The position numbers and the translations under genes are program-made. A model generated the notes under the pieces. The model had not been told where the DNA came from. It searched no databases and worked only from the letters and a program-made list of their open reading frames with translations. This document shows, piece after piece, positions 7,190 through 16,801 of a stretch of 51,953 nucleotides of DNA (positions are counted from its first letter, which is position 1; every line of letters begins with the position of its first letter). The DNA is from Thiohalobacter sp. Lineage in GTDB: Bacteria; Pseudomonadota; Gammaproteobacteria; DSM-19610. Where the stretch lies: NCBI GenBank assembly GCA_026984515.1, contig JALSRZ010000104.1, forward strand, positions 1 through 51,953, written 5' to 3'.

Positions 7190-10072
7190 TCAGTCAGCCC
7201 GGCCGACCGTTTGCAGGTGGGGACCGGGCAGGCGGGTGATATTCATCAGTGCCTCGCGGGGTTTGCCGATGTAGTTCCCCTGCGCATAGTCCACGCCGAA
7301 GTCCCGCAGCATTTCCAGTGTAGCCGCGTCTTCGACGTACTCGGCGATGGTCTGCTTGCCCAGCGCGTGCGCCACCTGGTTCATGGAGTGCACCATGGCC
7401 TGGTCTATCTGGCTGTTGGCCATGCCCTGTACAAAGGCGCCGTCGATTTTCAGCTTGTCGACCGGCAGACTTTTCAGGTAGGCGAAGGATGAAAAGCCCG
7501 CGCCGAAATCGTCCAGCGCAAACTGACAGCCCATGTTCTTGAGTGATGCGATGAATTTTTCCGCTTCCGAAAGTTTGGCGATGGCGGCGGTTTCTGTGAT
7601 CTCGAAACACACGCGGGAGGGGTCGATGTTGGAGTTGTCCAGCAGCTCCTGGATCATGGGCAGCAGCGTGGCATCCTCGAACGCCTTGCCCGACAGGTTA
7701 ATGGAAAAGCGTACCGACTCACCCTGCTGGTGCAGGCGCGACAGCTGGGTCAGCGCGCGGCGCACGATCCAGCGGTCGACGGCATGTATGAGGCCGAAAC
7801 GTTCGGCGGCGGGCATGAAGCCGCCCGGCAGGATGATCTCGCCGTCATCGCAGACCATGCGTACCAGTACTTCATAGTCCTGTACCTGGTCATCGTTGAG
7901 CGCCATGATGGGCTGGTATACCAGCTGGAAACGGTCGTGCTCCAGCATTTCGCGCACCCGTGAGGCCCAGCCCATGTCTGCGGCCATGCCGGCCTTGTCA
8001 CTGTCGGACGGGTCGTAGAGATTGATACGGTTGCGGCCCTGCGCCTTGGCCAGGTTGCAGGCGATATCGGCATGGGAAAGGGCTTCCTCGGCGGAATCGA
8101 CCAGCGTATCGATAATGGCGGCACCGATACTGCAGCTGATATTGAAACTTTTGCCGTCCTGCAGAAAACGGTATTCCTCCAGCAGCACCCGGAAATGGTC
8201 CGCGGCGGACAGCACGTTTTCCGGACGGATGTTGTACAGCAACAGGGTGAATTCATCGCCGCCGAAGCGTGCCAGCAGGTCGCCGTCACGCACGTGATTC
8301 AGCAGCAGCCGGGTGACCTCGACCAGCAGCTGGTCGCCCGCGGCGTGCCCCAGCGTATCATTGATGTACTTGAACTGATCCAGGTCGATGTACAGCAATG
8401 CGCAGGTGCGGTCCGGGTCACGGGAGACGCGCGCCACGGTGCGCACCAGTTCCTGCTGGAAATAGTGCCGGTTGAACAGGCGTGTCAACGAGTCGTGTTC
8501 GGCCTGGTAGGTCAGTTGTTCATGGAAGGCTTTCTGGTCTGTAATGTCGCGTGCGGTTCCACTGATCTGCAGAATATTGCCTTCTGTGTCCACGTGCGCC
8601 TTGGCATTGAAGCTGAGCTGGCGGTGATTGCCCTCGATATCAATGTGCACCGTTTCATACTGGTACAGGTCCTTGCCGGCCAGCAGGTCACCGAAGGCGC
8701 TCTGGTCGGCCGCGCATTTGTCCGGTGCGCAGAATTCCGAAATGGAACGACCCAGCATGTCTTCGGGTTCCAGCCCGTAGATCATCCGCGAGGAGGAGTT
8801 CAGGTAGCTCCAGCAGCCTGTGGGGTCGACGCTCCACACCAGGTCATGCGCGGTTTCGACCAGTGCACGGTAGCGGGCCTCGGCGTCCAGCAGTTCGTGT
8901 TCGGCGGATTTGCGTTGCGTGATATCGGCAACCAGGCAGGTGAACATGCGCTTGCCACTGATTTCCATCGCCGAAATGCGCAGCGAGATCTGGATGGTCG
9001 AGCCGTTGCGGTGTTTGCCCTCCACTTCGCGTTCCTCGCTGTGCGCAGCGATGGGTTCCCGGACTTCAAACACGTCAGGCATGAGGGCCGCGAGGTGGCG
9101 GCCGCGGATTTCCTGGGCCAGGTAACCGAACAGGCGTTCCGCTGCCGGGTTGAAGGTGTCGATCAACCCGTGTTCGTCGATGACGATAATGCCTTCAGCC
9201 GCTGTATCGATGATCGCTCGCATGTGGGTCTCCTGGTCACCGAGGCGCTGAAACACCTTGCCGAGTGTCTGGGTGAGGTGCCCGATCTCGTCGGTGGATG
9301 CCGGGCGCAGCTTGGCGAGATCCTCGTGGGTAGAGGCACCGCTGCGGCTGAACAGCTCCTGAAAAGGGCGTAAGGCCTGCTGCATACTGCGTATCGATAA
9401 CAGGCTGATGGTCGTGGTGATGATGCCCAGTGCAATCCAGGTCACCAGGTAACCGGCATCCAGTTCGCCGGTACGCAGCCAGTGATATTCGACCAGCAGC
9501 GAGCAGGACAGCAGCGGCACCAGTCCGGCCAGCAGCAGCGTTCTCGATTTCAGGCTGACCAGGACACGGTTCAGGCTCAGGAAGCCGGCCAGTTTGCCGA
9601 GCTGGTGCAGGCCGAACAGATAGGCCGGCATGCCCACCAGGATGGCGGTGACCACCTGCAGCAACAGGAAATGGGAGAAGGCAAAACGGTTGTCAGCGTT
9701 GATGCTGCCATCCAGGCTCCAGAACACCAGCAGCGGGCTGATCAGAGCGTGCAGCGCCAGCAGGCCCCAGAAATCACGGCTGAAACGGCTCAGCAGGTGG
9801 TGCAGGTGGCCGGGTGCATTGCCGCCATCCGGGTGCTGCATGGCCCAGGTGGTCAGCGGCGTAATCAGCCGCTGCAGCTGGAACAGCGAGAAAAAGACCA
9901 GGGAGATCGAGAAGGCCGGGACCAGGCCCGCTGCCAGTATCTGTTGCAACTGCCAGACCTGGATGACACCAAACAGGATGGCTGTGCTGAAACCGGTCAG
10001 CGGCGCCAGCAGGAAGCCAAGGAACAGAAAAATTGAAAATCGGGCGCCTGTGCGCTCCGGGGCATCCAGCAT
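7190..10072 (-). CDS. Membrane PAS-PAS-GGDEF-EAL cyclic-di-GMP signalling protein
   Basis: This is a 960-residue sensor. The first 230 residues or so hold about seven hydrophobic segments and are followed by a HAMP-like linker (RPASTDEIGHLTQTL). Two PAS domains come next, each ending in a typical DITQRK or DITDQK stretch. The GGDEF motif at 604-608 is intact (ARFGGDEF) and preceded at the right distance by an RDGD inhibitory site. The phosphodiesterase domain has EVL instead of EAL at 734-736, with its other hallmarks kept: INLSG, EITET, LDDFGAGFSS, LKIDG and the E of TIAEYVE. Both synthesis and hydrolysis of c-di-GMP are therefore possible. I prefer the ATG at 10072 because it follows GGAAGGGGAA; an upstream GTG lies inside that site. 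It is divergent from the TRAP binding-protein gene. Confidence 0.92.
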   Translation of the reverse strand: MLDAPERTGARFSIFLFLGFLLAPLTGFSTAILFGVIQVWQLQQILAAGLVPAFSISLVFFSLFQLQRLITPLTTWAMQHPDGGNAPGHLHHLLSRFSRDFWGLLALHALISPLLVFWSLDGSINADNRFAFSHFLLLQVVTAILVGMPAYLFGLHQLGKLAGFLSLNRVLVSLKSRTLLLAGLVPLLSCSLLVEYHWLRTGELDAGYLVTWIALGIITTTISLLSIRSMQQALRPFQELFSRSGASTHEDLAKLRPASTDEIGHLTQTLGKVFQRLGDQETHMRAIIDTAAEGIIVIDEHGLIDTFNPAAERLFGYLAQEIRGRHLAALMPDVFEVREPIAAHSEEREVEGKHRNGSTIQISLRISAMEISGKRMFTCLVADITQRKSAEHELLDAEARYRALVETAHDLVWSVDPTGCWSYLNSSSRMIYGLEPEDMLGRSISEFCAPDKCAADQSAFGDLLAGKDLYQYETVHIDIEGNHRQLSFNAKAHVDTEGNILQISGTARDITDQKAFHEQLTYQAEHDSLTRLFNRHYFQQELVRTVARVSRDPDRTCALLYIDLDQFKYINDTLGHAAGDQLLVEVTRLLLNHVRDGDLLARFGGDEFTLLLYNIRPENVLSAADHFRVLLEEYRFLQDGKSFNISCSIGAAIIDTLVDSAEEALSHADIACNLAKAQGRNRINLYDPSDSDKAGMAADMGWASRVREMLEHDRFQLVYQPIMALNDDQVQDYEVLVRMVCDDGEIILPGGFMPAAERFGLIHAVDRWIVRRALTQLSRLHQQGESVRFSINLSGKAFEDATLLPMIQELLDNSNIDPSRVCFEITETAAIAKLSEAEKFIASLKNMGCQFALDDFGAGFSSFAYLKSLPVDKLKIDGAFVQGMANSQIDQAMVHSMNQVAHALGKQTIAEYVEDAATLEMLRDFGVDYAQGNYIGKPREALMNITRLPGPHLQTVGRAD

Positions 10073-10105
10073 ACGTTCCCCTTCCACGGATAGCCGGATT
10101 CAGTA

Positions 10106-10134
10106 TTCTGACTGTCCGGACAGGTTGTTATAAT
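10106..10134 (+). promoter_or_regulatory. Candidate promoter of the TRAP binding protein with an operator-like palindrome
   Basis: A consensus -10, TATAAT (10129-10134), lies 17 bases after a weak -35, TTCTGA (10106-10111). The spacer contains a perfect 12-bp palindrome, CTGTCCGGACAG (10112-10123), placed where a bound repressor would block RNA polymerase. The leader to the ATG at 10310 would be about 170 bases. Confidence 0.45.
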
Positions 10135-10309
10135 GCTCCCGCCTGCTCAATTTCCTTATATTGCAGTGTGATACGGACATAAATAAATCAATTGGCGAAG
10201 ATATTGGCATAACCTAGGAGAATTGCAAGAATTATTTTTACAGGGGTCCCGGATTGATCCAGGCCGTACAATAATGCGCCCCAGCCGGACCGGTATGCAG
10301 GAGCCAAGT

Positions 10310-11425
10310 ATGAAACGAAGACATTTTTTACGACAACTGGGTACAGGCACGCTGGCGGCCGGTGCGCTGCTGGGTACCGGCTGCCAGCAGCAGGGTACGG
10401 CGGAACCGGCCGCAGCGGCGCCTGCCGCGGGCTTCAAACCGCTGAAGTGGAAGATGGTGACGACCTGGCCGAAGAATTTTCCCGGCCTGGGTACCGGCGC
10501 CAATACCCTGGCAAAACTGATTACCCGGATGACCGGTGGCCGTATCCAGGTGAAGGTGTACGGTGCGAAGGAACTGGTGCCAGCGTTCGGTGTATTCGAT
10601 GCGGTCGCTGGCGGAACCGCCGAGCTGGGTCACGGTGCTTCCTACTACTGGAAGGGTAAATCAGAAGCGGCACAGTTTTTCTCCGCGGTGCCATTCGGGC
10701 TGACCGCCGGAGAAATGAACGCCTGGCTGTATCACGGCGGCGGCATGGAGTTATGGCGCGAAACCTATGCACCGTTCGGGCTGATCCCCATGGCGGCGGG
10801 CAATACCGGCGTGCAGATGGCGGGCTGGTTCAACCGGGAAATCAACGCGCTGGAGGATCTCCGGGGACTGAAGATGCGTATTCCGGGGCTGGGTGGCGAA
10901 GTGCTGGCGCGTGCCGGTGGTGTGCCGGTGAGTATGCCCGGCGGTGAGTTGTTCACCTCGCTGAAATCCGGGGCCATCGACGCTACCGAGTGGGTGGGGC
11001 CCTACAATGACCTCGCCTTCGGCCTGTACAAGGCGGCGAAATACTATTACTACCCGGGCTGGCATGAACCCGGCACTACGCTGGAAGCGATCGTGAACCG
11101 CAAGGCATTTGACGCGTTGCCGGAGGAGCTGCAGGTCATCGTGCAGAACGCGGCGCGGGTCGCCAACCAGGATATGCTGGCCGAGTATGTCGCGCGCAAC
11201 AACCAGGCCCTGCAGACGCTGGTCAATGAGTACGGGGTCGAGCTGCGTAAACTGCCCGATACCGTACTGGATCGTTTACGGGAGCTCTCCGACCAGGTGG
11301 TGGCGGAGATCGCTGACCAGGATGACCTGTCACAGCGGGTCTATGCCTCGTACCGCGATTTCAGGACACAGGTTATCCAGTGGCACAATATTTCGGAGCG
11401 CGCCTACCTCAACGCACGCGGTTAG
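10310..11425 (+). CDS. TRAP transporter substrate-binding protein (TakP/DctP type)
   Basis: This 371-residue exported protein captures its ligand for a TRAP permease driven by a sodium gradient. The N-terminus carries a twin-arginine signal (KRRHFLRQL) followed by a hydrophobic stretch ending at a cysteine (LLGTGC), so it may be a Tat-exported, perhaps lipid-anchored, protein. Body motifs MTTWPKNFPGLG, GASYYWKGK, the glutamine of NTGVQMAGWF, the arginine of GLKMRIPG and the E-W pair of DATEWVGPYND resemble the TakP branch, which binds alpha-keto acids such as pyruvate with a cation. The ligand here is inferred only. The start has AGGAG 6 bases upstream. The gene converges on its permease genes and their stop codons overlap. 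Confidence 0.85.
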   Translation: MKRRHFLRQLGTGTLAAGALLGTGCQQQGTAEPAAAAPAAGFKPLKWKMVTTWPKNFPGLGTGANTLAKLITRMTGGRIQVKVYGAKELVPAFGVFDAVAGGTAELGHGASYYWKGKSEAAQFFSAVPFGLTAGEMNAWLYHGGGMELWRETYAPFGLIPMAAGNTGVQMAGWFNREINALEDLRGLKMRIPGLGGEVLARAGGVPVSMPGGELFTSLKSGAIDATEWVGPYNDLAFGLYKAAKYYYYPGWHEPGTTLEAIVNRKAFDALPEELQVIVQNAARVANQDMLAEYVARNNQALQTLVNEYGVELRKLPDTVLDRLRELSDQVVAEIADQDDLSQRVYASYRDFRTQVIQWHNISERAYLNARG

Positions 11426-12798
11426 CCGTACACCAGGTCAGGCAGCCAGGTCGCCAGTGCCGGCCACAGCGCCAGCAGGGCCAGCATGAACAGCTGGATG
11501 CCGATAAACGGCATGACACCGCGGTAGATGTCGCCGGTGGTGACACTGTCCGGTGCCACCCCGCGCAGGTAGAACAGGGCAAAGCCGAACGGTGGCGTCA
11601 GGAATGACGTCTGCAGGTTGATGGCGATCATGATGCCCAGCCACACCGGGTCCAGCCCCATGGCCAGCAGGATGGGTCCGACGATCGGCACCACCACGAA
11701 GGTGATCTCGATAAAATCCAGTACAAAACCCAGCAGGAACATCACCAGCATCACCACCAGCATGGCGCCGAAGGCACCGCCGGGTAAGCGCGTCAACAGG
11801 TCCTCGACCAGCACGTCACCGCCAAAGCCTCGGAATACCAGCGAAAATACTGAAGCACCGATGAGGATCAGGAAGACCATGCTGGATACCCTGAGCGTGC
11901 TGCGCACGACTTCCCGCAGGATGCCGATGGTAAAGCGCCGCTGGGTGACGGCCAGCAGCATGGCGCCGACAGCGCCCACTGATGCTGCCTCGGTGGGCGT
12001 GGCCAGACCGCCGAGTATGGAACCCAGCACGGCCAGGATCAGGAACAGCGGCGGCAGCAGGGCGCGTAGTGCCTGCAGGCCGGTGACGGGTGCGTCCTTG
12101 TCTTCGTAGTGATGTACCGGCATGGCCTCCGGGCGCTTTGCGGCAACGATAAGCAGGTAGGCCAGGTACAGGAGCACCAGCAGCAGGCCCGGGATCAGCG
12201 CGCCTGCGAACAGGTCGCCGACCGACACCGTATCCGGGGAATAGATGCCCTGGTCGAGCTGTGCCTGCTGGTAGGCGGAAGACAGTACGTCACCCAGCAG
12301 CACCAGCACGATGGACGGCGGAATGATCTGTCCCAGGGTTCCGGAGGCGCAGATGGTCCCGGCAGCGATTTTGGCATCGTAACCGCGCCGCAACATGGTC
12401 GGCAGCGACAGCAGGCCCATGGTGACCACGGTGGCGCCCACGATTCCGGTACTGGCCGCCAGCAGCATGCCCACCAGCGTGACGGAAATGCCCAGACCGC
12501 CACGCAGTTTGCCGAACAGGGACGTCATGGTTTCCAGCAGGTGTTCGGCGACCTGCGAACGTTCCAGCATGACGCCCATGAACACGAACAGGGGTACGGC
12601 GACCAGGGTCAGGTTGTTCATGATGCCAAACAGGCGACTCGGCAGGGCGTGCAGAAAGGCGCTGTCGAAGCTGCCGGTCAGCTGACCGGCAAAGGCAAAC
12701 CCGAGCGCGGTACCGGCCAGGCTGAACGCGACCGGGTACCCCGCCAGCAACACCAGGAACACACTGGCAAACATGAGCAGGGCCATGCCGCCGTTCAC
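11422..12798 (-). CDS. TRAP transporter large permease (DctM/TakM type)
   Basis: This is the main membrane subunit of a TRAP transporter, about 458 residues with roughly a dozen hydrophobic segments. Diagnostic stretches are GVMLERSQVAEHLLETM, LLAASTGIVGATVVTMG and GTLGQIIPPSIVLVLLG, followed by a hydrophilic insert (about 25 residues after LSSAYQQ) typical of the keto-acid/mannitol-like subgroup. I place the start at a GTG whose last bases overlap the TGA of the small permease gene (GTGA), which implies translational coupling; an ATG 12 bases further on is the alternative. Its TAA stop shares bases with the TAG of the binding-protein gene on the other strand. Confidence 0.88.
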   Translation of the reverse strand: MNGGMALLMFASVFLVLLAGYPVAFSLAGTALGFAFAGQLTGSFDSAFLHALPSRLFGIMNNLTLVAVPLFVFMGVMLERSQVAEHLLETMTSLFGKLRGGLGISVTLVGMLLAASTGIVGATVVTMGLLSLPTMLRRGYDAKIAAGTICASGTLGQIIPPSIVLVLLGDVLSSAYQQAQLDQGIYSPDTVSVGDLFAGALIPGLLLVLLYLAYLLIVAAKRPEAMPVHHYEDKDAPVTGLQALRALLPPLFLILAVLGSILGGLATPTEAASVGAVGAMLLAVTQRRFTIGILREVVRSTLRVSSMVFLILIGASVFSLVFRGFGGDVLVEDLLTRLPGGAFGAMLVVMLVMFLLGFVLDFIEITFVVVPIVGPILLAMGLDPVWLGIMIAINLQTSFLTPPFGFALFYLRGVAPDSVTTGDIYRGVMPFIGIQLFMLALLALWPALATWLPDLVYG

Positions 12799-13340
12799 GG
12801 TCGGTTTTCCCGCTGTGTGCCCAGCAGTGTAGCGAGACTGGCCAGCGCCTGACTGATGCCCTGTACGATCAGCAGGAAGGCAGCAAGCGGAATCAGGGTC
12901 TTGAGCAGGTAGACATACGGCAGGCCACCGGTTTCTCCCGAGCCTTCGCGCAACGACCAGGCGTTGGCCACGTATTCCCGGCTGCTCCACAGCAGGAAGA
13001 GACACACCGGCAGCAACAGGAACAGCGCGCCCAGCAGGTCAACCAGCGCCTTGTTCCGGGTGGAAAAGTCGCGGTAAAAAATATCCACCCGGACGTGCCC
13101 GTCCTGTCGCAGGGTATAGGCGGCGCCCAGCATGAACACGCTTGCGTGCAGGTAGAGAATCGACTCCTGCATGGCAATGGAACCAAACTGGAATGCGTAG
13201 CGCAGCACCACGACGGCAAAAGTGACCAGTACCAGCGCCAGTGTCAGCCAGGCAACGGCCTGTCCGGTCAGTTCAGCGATCCGGTCAAGCCGGCCGGACA
13301 GGGTGCGGAGTGTGGAGCCTGGCATGGGCGCGGGGTTCAC
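12795..13340 (-). CDS. TRAP transporter small permease (DctQ type)
   Basis: A 181-residue inner-membrane protein with four hydrophobic segments, the size and pattern of the DctQ subunit that pairs with the large permease. Family signs are the QESILYLHASVFMLGAAY region followed by DGHVRVDIFYRDF, and the paired C-terminal membrane helices. The start is a GTG; an ATG five codons later is possible. It overlaps the large permease gene by 4 bases. Upstream on the same strand is the DUF2782 gene with 33 bases between, so this three-gene run may be one transcript. Confidence 0.85.
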   Translation of the reverse strand: MNPAPMPGSTLRTLSGRLDRIAELTGQAVAWLTLALVLVTFAVVVLRYAFQFGSIAMQESILYLHASVFMLGAAYTLRQDGHVRVDIFYRDFSTRNKALVDLLGALFLLLPVCLFLLWSSREYVANAWSLREGSGETGGLPYVYLLKTLIPLAAFLLIVQGISQALASLATLLGTQRENRP

Positions 13341-13373
13341 CAGCCTGAAGAAGGATTGCCTGTGAGTGGGGGG

Positions 13374-13709
13374 TTACCAGCGGAACAGCACCCAGCGGGG
13401 GATCATGATGTCCGGCTCCAGTTCGGTGGCGGTCCGGGTTTCCATGGTGCCGTCCCCGTCCTTGTCGAGCAGGTAATAGGGCGGCGCGTTTTTCGGTGTT
13501 ACCTTGATCATATACAGCTGGCCATTGACCCGGTACTCCTCGATGGTCTTGTCTTTGCGCTGGATGATCACCACTTCCGGCTCGATTTCTTCCTGCCCTT
13601 CCTGGTCGCTGAGGCTGGCGGGGGGTGGCGGTGCATCCTGCGCCTGGAGGGCGCCGGCGCTGAAGGCCAGCAGACCGGCCAGTAGCAATTCTTTCATAAC
13701 AGTATCCAT
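13374..13709 (-). CDS. DUF2782 family exported protein
   Basis: A 111-residue protein with a signal peptide (about residues 5-23, ending LQAQ-DA), a short proline-rich stretch and a compact domain with PEVVIIQRKDKTIEEYRVNG, an IKVTPKNAPPYYL region and a Trp-containing tail. This matches the DUF2782 family, often found beside polA in gammaproteobacteria, as here (divergent, 132 bases apart). The function is unknown; the D-x-D-G-D-G stretch near the C-terminus might bind calcium. The start could also be the ATG four codons downstream. Confidence 0.78.
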   Translation of the reverse strand: MDTVMKELLLAGLLAFSAGALQAQDAPPPPASLSDQEGQEEIEPEVVIIQRKDKTIEEYRVNGQLYMIKVTPKNAPPYYLLDKDGDGTMETRTATELEPDIMIPRWVLFRW

Positions 13710-13841
13710 TTCCGGGTTTTACCAGGCTCCTGGCCGCAACTTTAACAGGATTTCCGTTTCGCCGGGTGCCGCGGCCTGTTCCGGGCCGCACAGCGGGTTC
13801 TAATGATACCATCGCACCCTTCCCAAACCGAGACGCGCAGC

Positions 13842-16556
13842 ATGACTTCTGACAACGCACCCCCGCTTATCCTGGTGGACGGATCCTCCTACCTGTACCG
13901 GGCGTTTCACGCCCTGCCCGAGCTGACCAACTCACAGGGGCAGCAGACCGGCGCCGTTTACGGGGTAATGAATATGCTGCGCAAACTGGTGGACAGTTAC
14001 CGGCCGCGTTACATGGCCGTGGTGTTTGACGCGAAGGGCAAGACCTTCCGCGATCAACTGTACGCGGACTACAAGGCCAACCGGCCGCCCATGCCGGAGG
14101 AGCTGTCTTCCCAGGTCGAGCCGCTGCTGGAACTGGTGAAAGCCATGGGCTATCCGCTCTTGCAGGTGTCCGGGGTCGAGGCGGACGATGTGATCGGCAC
14201 CCTGGCGCAGCAGGCCAGCGCGGCGGGCTGGCAGACGGTCATCTCCACCGGTGACAAGGATCTCGCCCAGCTGGTCAACGAGCGGATTTCGCTGATCAAT
14301 ACCATGAACGACAGCCGGCTCGATGAGCAGGGCGTGGTGGAAAAGTTCGGCGTACGGCCGGAACAGATCATCGACTACCTAGCGCTGGTCGGCGATAGCT
14401 CGGACAATATCCCGGGCGTGCCCGGGGTAGGACCGAAGACCGCGGCAAAATGGCTCGGTCAGTACGGAACGCTCGACGAACTGGTGGCGCACGCCGATGA
14501 GATCAAGGGAAAAGTGGGCGAACGCCTGCGTGCCAGCCTGGACCAGCTGGAACTATCCAGGGCGCTGGCCACCATTCGCTGTGACCTGGAACTCGACACT
14601 ACGCCGGACGATCTTTCCCTGCAGCCACCGCAGACCGGGGTGCTGCGGGACTGGTTCCAGCGCCTGGAATTCCGCAACTGGCTGAAGCAGCTGGACAGCG
14701 GCCCCGGGGAATCATCTGCCGCAGACGATGCACCGTCCGCCGACCCCCCTGCGGACTACCACACCATCCTGACACGGAAGGACTTCGATGCATGGCTGCA
14801 GCGCCTGCAGGATGCGGAACTGTTTGGTTTCGATACCGAGACCACCAGCCTGGACTACATGCAGGCCAGGATCGTGGGCCTGTCTTTCGCAATCCAGCCG
14901 GGCGAGGCCGCCTACCTGCCCGTGGCGCATGATTACCCGGGCGCACCGGACCAGCTGGAGCGGGAGTGGGTGCTGGAACGACTGAAACCGCTGCTCGAAA
15001 ATCCCCGCCGCAGCAAGCTCGGCCACCATTTGAAGTATGACCGCAATGTGCTTCTTAACCACGGCATTCGCCTGCAGGGCATTGCCTATGATTCGATGCT
15101 GGAATCCTACCTGCTGGACAGTACCGCCAGTCGCCATGACCTGGACTCGCTGTGCCAGAAATACCTTTCCCATACCAACATCAAGTTCGAAGAGGTTGCC
15201 GGCAAGGGCAAAAAACAGCTGACCTTCAACCAGGTGCCGCTGGAAACGGCCACGCCGTATGCCGCGGAAGATGCCGACATGACCCTGCGCCTGCACCAGC
15301 TGTTCTGGCCGCGCCTGTGTCGGGAAGAAAAACTCCGGGTGCTGTTCGAGGAGCTGGAACTCCCGTTGCTGACGGTGTTGTCCGATATGGAGCGTACCGG
15401 TGTGAAGGTGGACGTGGACATGCTGGCGCGACAGAGCAGGGAACTGGCGGAGCGTATGCTGGAGGTGGAAAAAGAAGCGCACCGGCTCGCGGGCGAGCCG
15501 TTCAACATGGCCTCACCCAAACAGATCCAGGCGATCCTGTTCGACAAGCAGGGACTCCCGGTGCTGGCCAAAACCCCGAAAGGCACGCCCTCGACCGCGG
15601 AGCCCGTGTTGCAGGAGCTGGCGCTGGATTACCCCTTGCCCAGACTGATCCTGGAACACCGTTCGCTCAGCAAGCTCAAGTCGACCTACACCGACAAGTT
15701 GCCCGGGCAGGTCGATCCCGGCAGCGGGCGCATTCACACCTCCTACCACCAGGCCGTTGCAGCGACCGGTCGACTGTCATCGTCCGACCCTAACCTGCAG
15801 AACATCCCGGTGCGCAGCGCCGAGGGTCGGCGTATTCGCCAGGCGTTTATCGCCGAACCCGGTTTCGAGATGCTGGCGGCCGACTATTCGCAGATCGAGC
15901 TGCGCATCATGGCGCACCTGTCGGGAGATGAAGGACTGCTGCAGGCCTTCGCGCGTGGTGAAGACATCCACCGTGCCACGGCAGCCGAAGTCTTCGCTAC
16001 CGAGCCGGAGCAGGTGAGCGCGGATCAGCGGCGCTCCGCCAAGGCGATCAACTTCGGTTTGATCTACGGGATGTCCGCCTTCGGGCTGGCTAAACAGCTG
16101 GGTATCGAGCGCGGTCGCGCACAGGCCTACGTGGACCTGTACTTCGAGCGTTACCCGGGGGTAAAGAACTACATGGAATCGACCCGGGAGCAGGCACGCG
16201 AGCAGGGGTACGTGGAAACCCTGTTCGGTCGGCGCCTGTACCTGCCCGATATCAGGGCGCGCAATGCGGCACGCCGCCAGGCCGCCGAACGTACCGCCAT
16301 CAATGCACCGATGCAGGGTAGCGCGGCGGACATTATTAAAAGAGCCATGCTCGCCGTGCACGAGTGGAATAGTACCCGGCCCGAAGACGTCAGACTGGTG
16401 ATGCAGGTACACGACGAACTGGTGTTCGAAGTGTCAGTGTCAAAATGTCAGGGTGTTGAGGATGAGATCCGTACGCTGATGGAATCCGCGGCGCAATTGC
16501 ATGTGCCGCTGGTAGTGGATATCGGGCGTGGCGCGAACTGGGACGAAGCACACTGA
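13842..16556 (+). CDS. polA: DNA polymerase I
   Basis: This is a 904-residue enzyme that fills gaps and removes RNA primers during replication and repair. All three domains are complete. The 5' nuclease occupies about residues 1-290 (LVDGSSYLYRAFHAL, VFDAKGKTFRD, GDSSDNIPGVPGVGPKTA). The 3'-5' proofreading domain has its acidic residues in FDTETTSLD, KYDRN and YAAEDADMT. The polymerase domain has motif A DYSQIELR near 681, motif B RRSAKAINFGLIYG and motif C QVHDELVFEV near 855. The frame extends 13 codons upstream, but the ATG chosen gives the normal N-terminus. The following 371 bases to engB hold a probable small RNA. Confidence 0.97.
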   Translation: MTSDNAPPLILVDGSSYLYRAFHALPELTNSQGQQTGAVYGVMNMLRKLVDSYRPRYMAVVFDAKGKTFRDQLYADYKANRPPMPEELSSQVEPLLELVKAMGYPLLQVSGVEADDVIGTLAQQASAAGWQTVISTGDKDLAQLVNERISLINTMNDSRLDEQGVVEKFGVRPEQIIDYLALVGDSSDNIPGVPGVGPKTAAKWLGQYGTLDELVAHADEIKGKVGERLRASLDQLELSRALATIRCDLELDTTPDDLSLQPPQTGVLRDWFQRLEFRNWLKQLDSGPGESSAADDAPSADPPADYHTILTRKDFDAWLQRLQDAELFGFDTETTSLDYMQARIVGLSFAIQPGEAAYLPVAHDYPGAPDQLEREWVLERLKPLLENPRRSKLGHHLKYDRNVLLNHGIRLQGIAYDSMLESYLLDSTASRHDLDSLCQKYLSHTNIKFEEVAGKGKKQLTFNQVPLETATPYAAEDADMTLRLHQLFWPRLCREEKLRVLFEELELPLLTVLSDMERTGVKVDVDMLARQSRELAERMLEVEKEAHRLAGEPFNMASPKQIQAILFDKQGLPVLAKTPKGTPSTAEPVLQELALDYPLPRLILEHRSLSKLKSTYTDKLPGQVDPGSGRIHTSYHQAVAATGRLSSSDPNLQNIPVRSAEGRRIRQAFIAEPGFEMLAADYSQIELRIMAHLSGDEGLLQAFARGEDIHRATAAEVFATEPEQVSADQRRSAKAINFGLIYGMSAFGLAKQLGIERGRAQAYVDLYFERYPGVKNYMESTREQAREQGYVETLFGRRLYLPDIRARNAARRQAAERTAINAPMQGSAADIIKRAMLAVHEWNSTRPEDVRLVMQVHDELVFEVSVSKCQGVEDEIRTLMESAAQLHVPLVVDIGRGANWDEAH

Positions 16557-16801
16557 ACATGTGTCTATAAGTGCGACCGGATGACTTCAGTCGCGCGGCG
16601 GGGAACCGCTAGCTGTTGGCAGTACTGATCAGGGTTATTTATTAAAATATATTTTATTGTTAACGCAGGTCTACTACCAAAAGGTTGAAAATGATCTATA
16701 GTAGAATGTATCGGACGTTACAAAATCTGCCAGTCAGGGCGAGGTATACGAATACGGCAAGTATATAACCGTCAACTATTCAGGATATGGTCTTACGCCA
16801 T

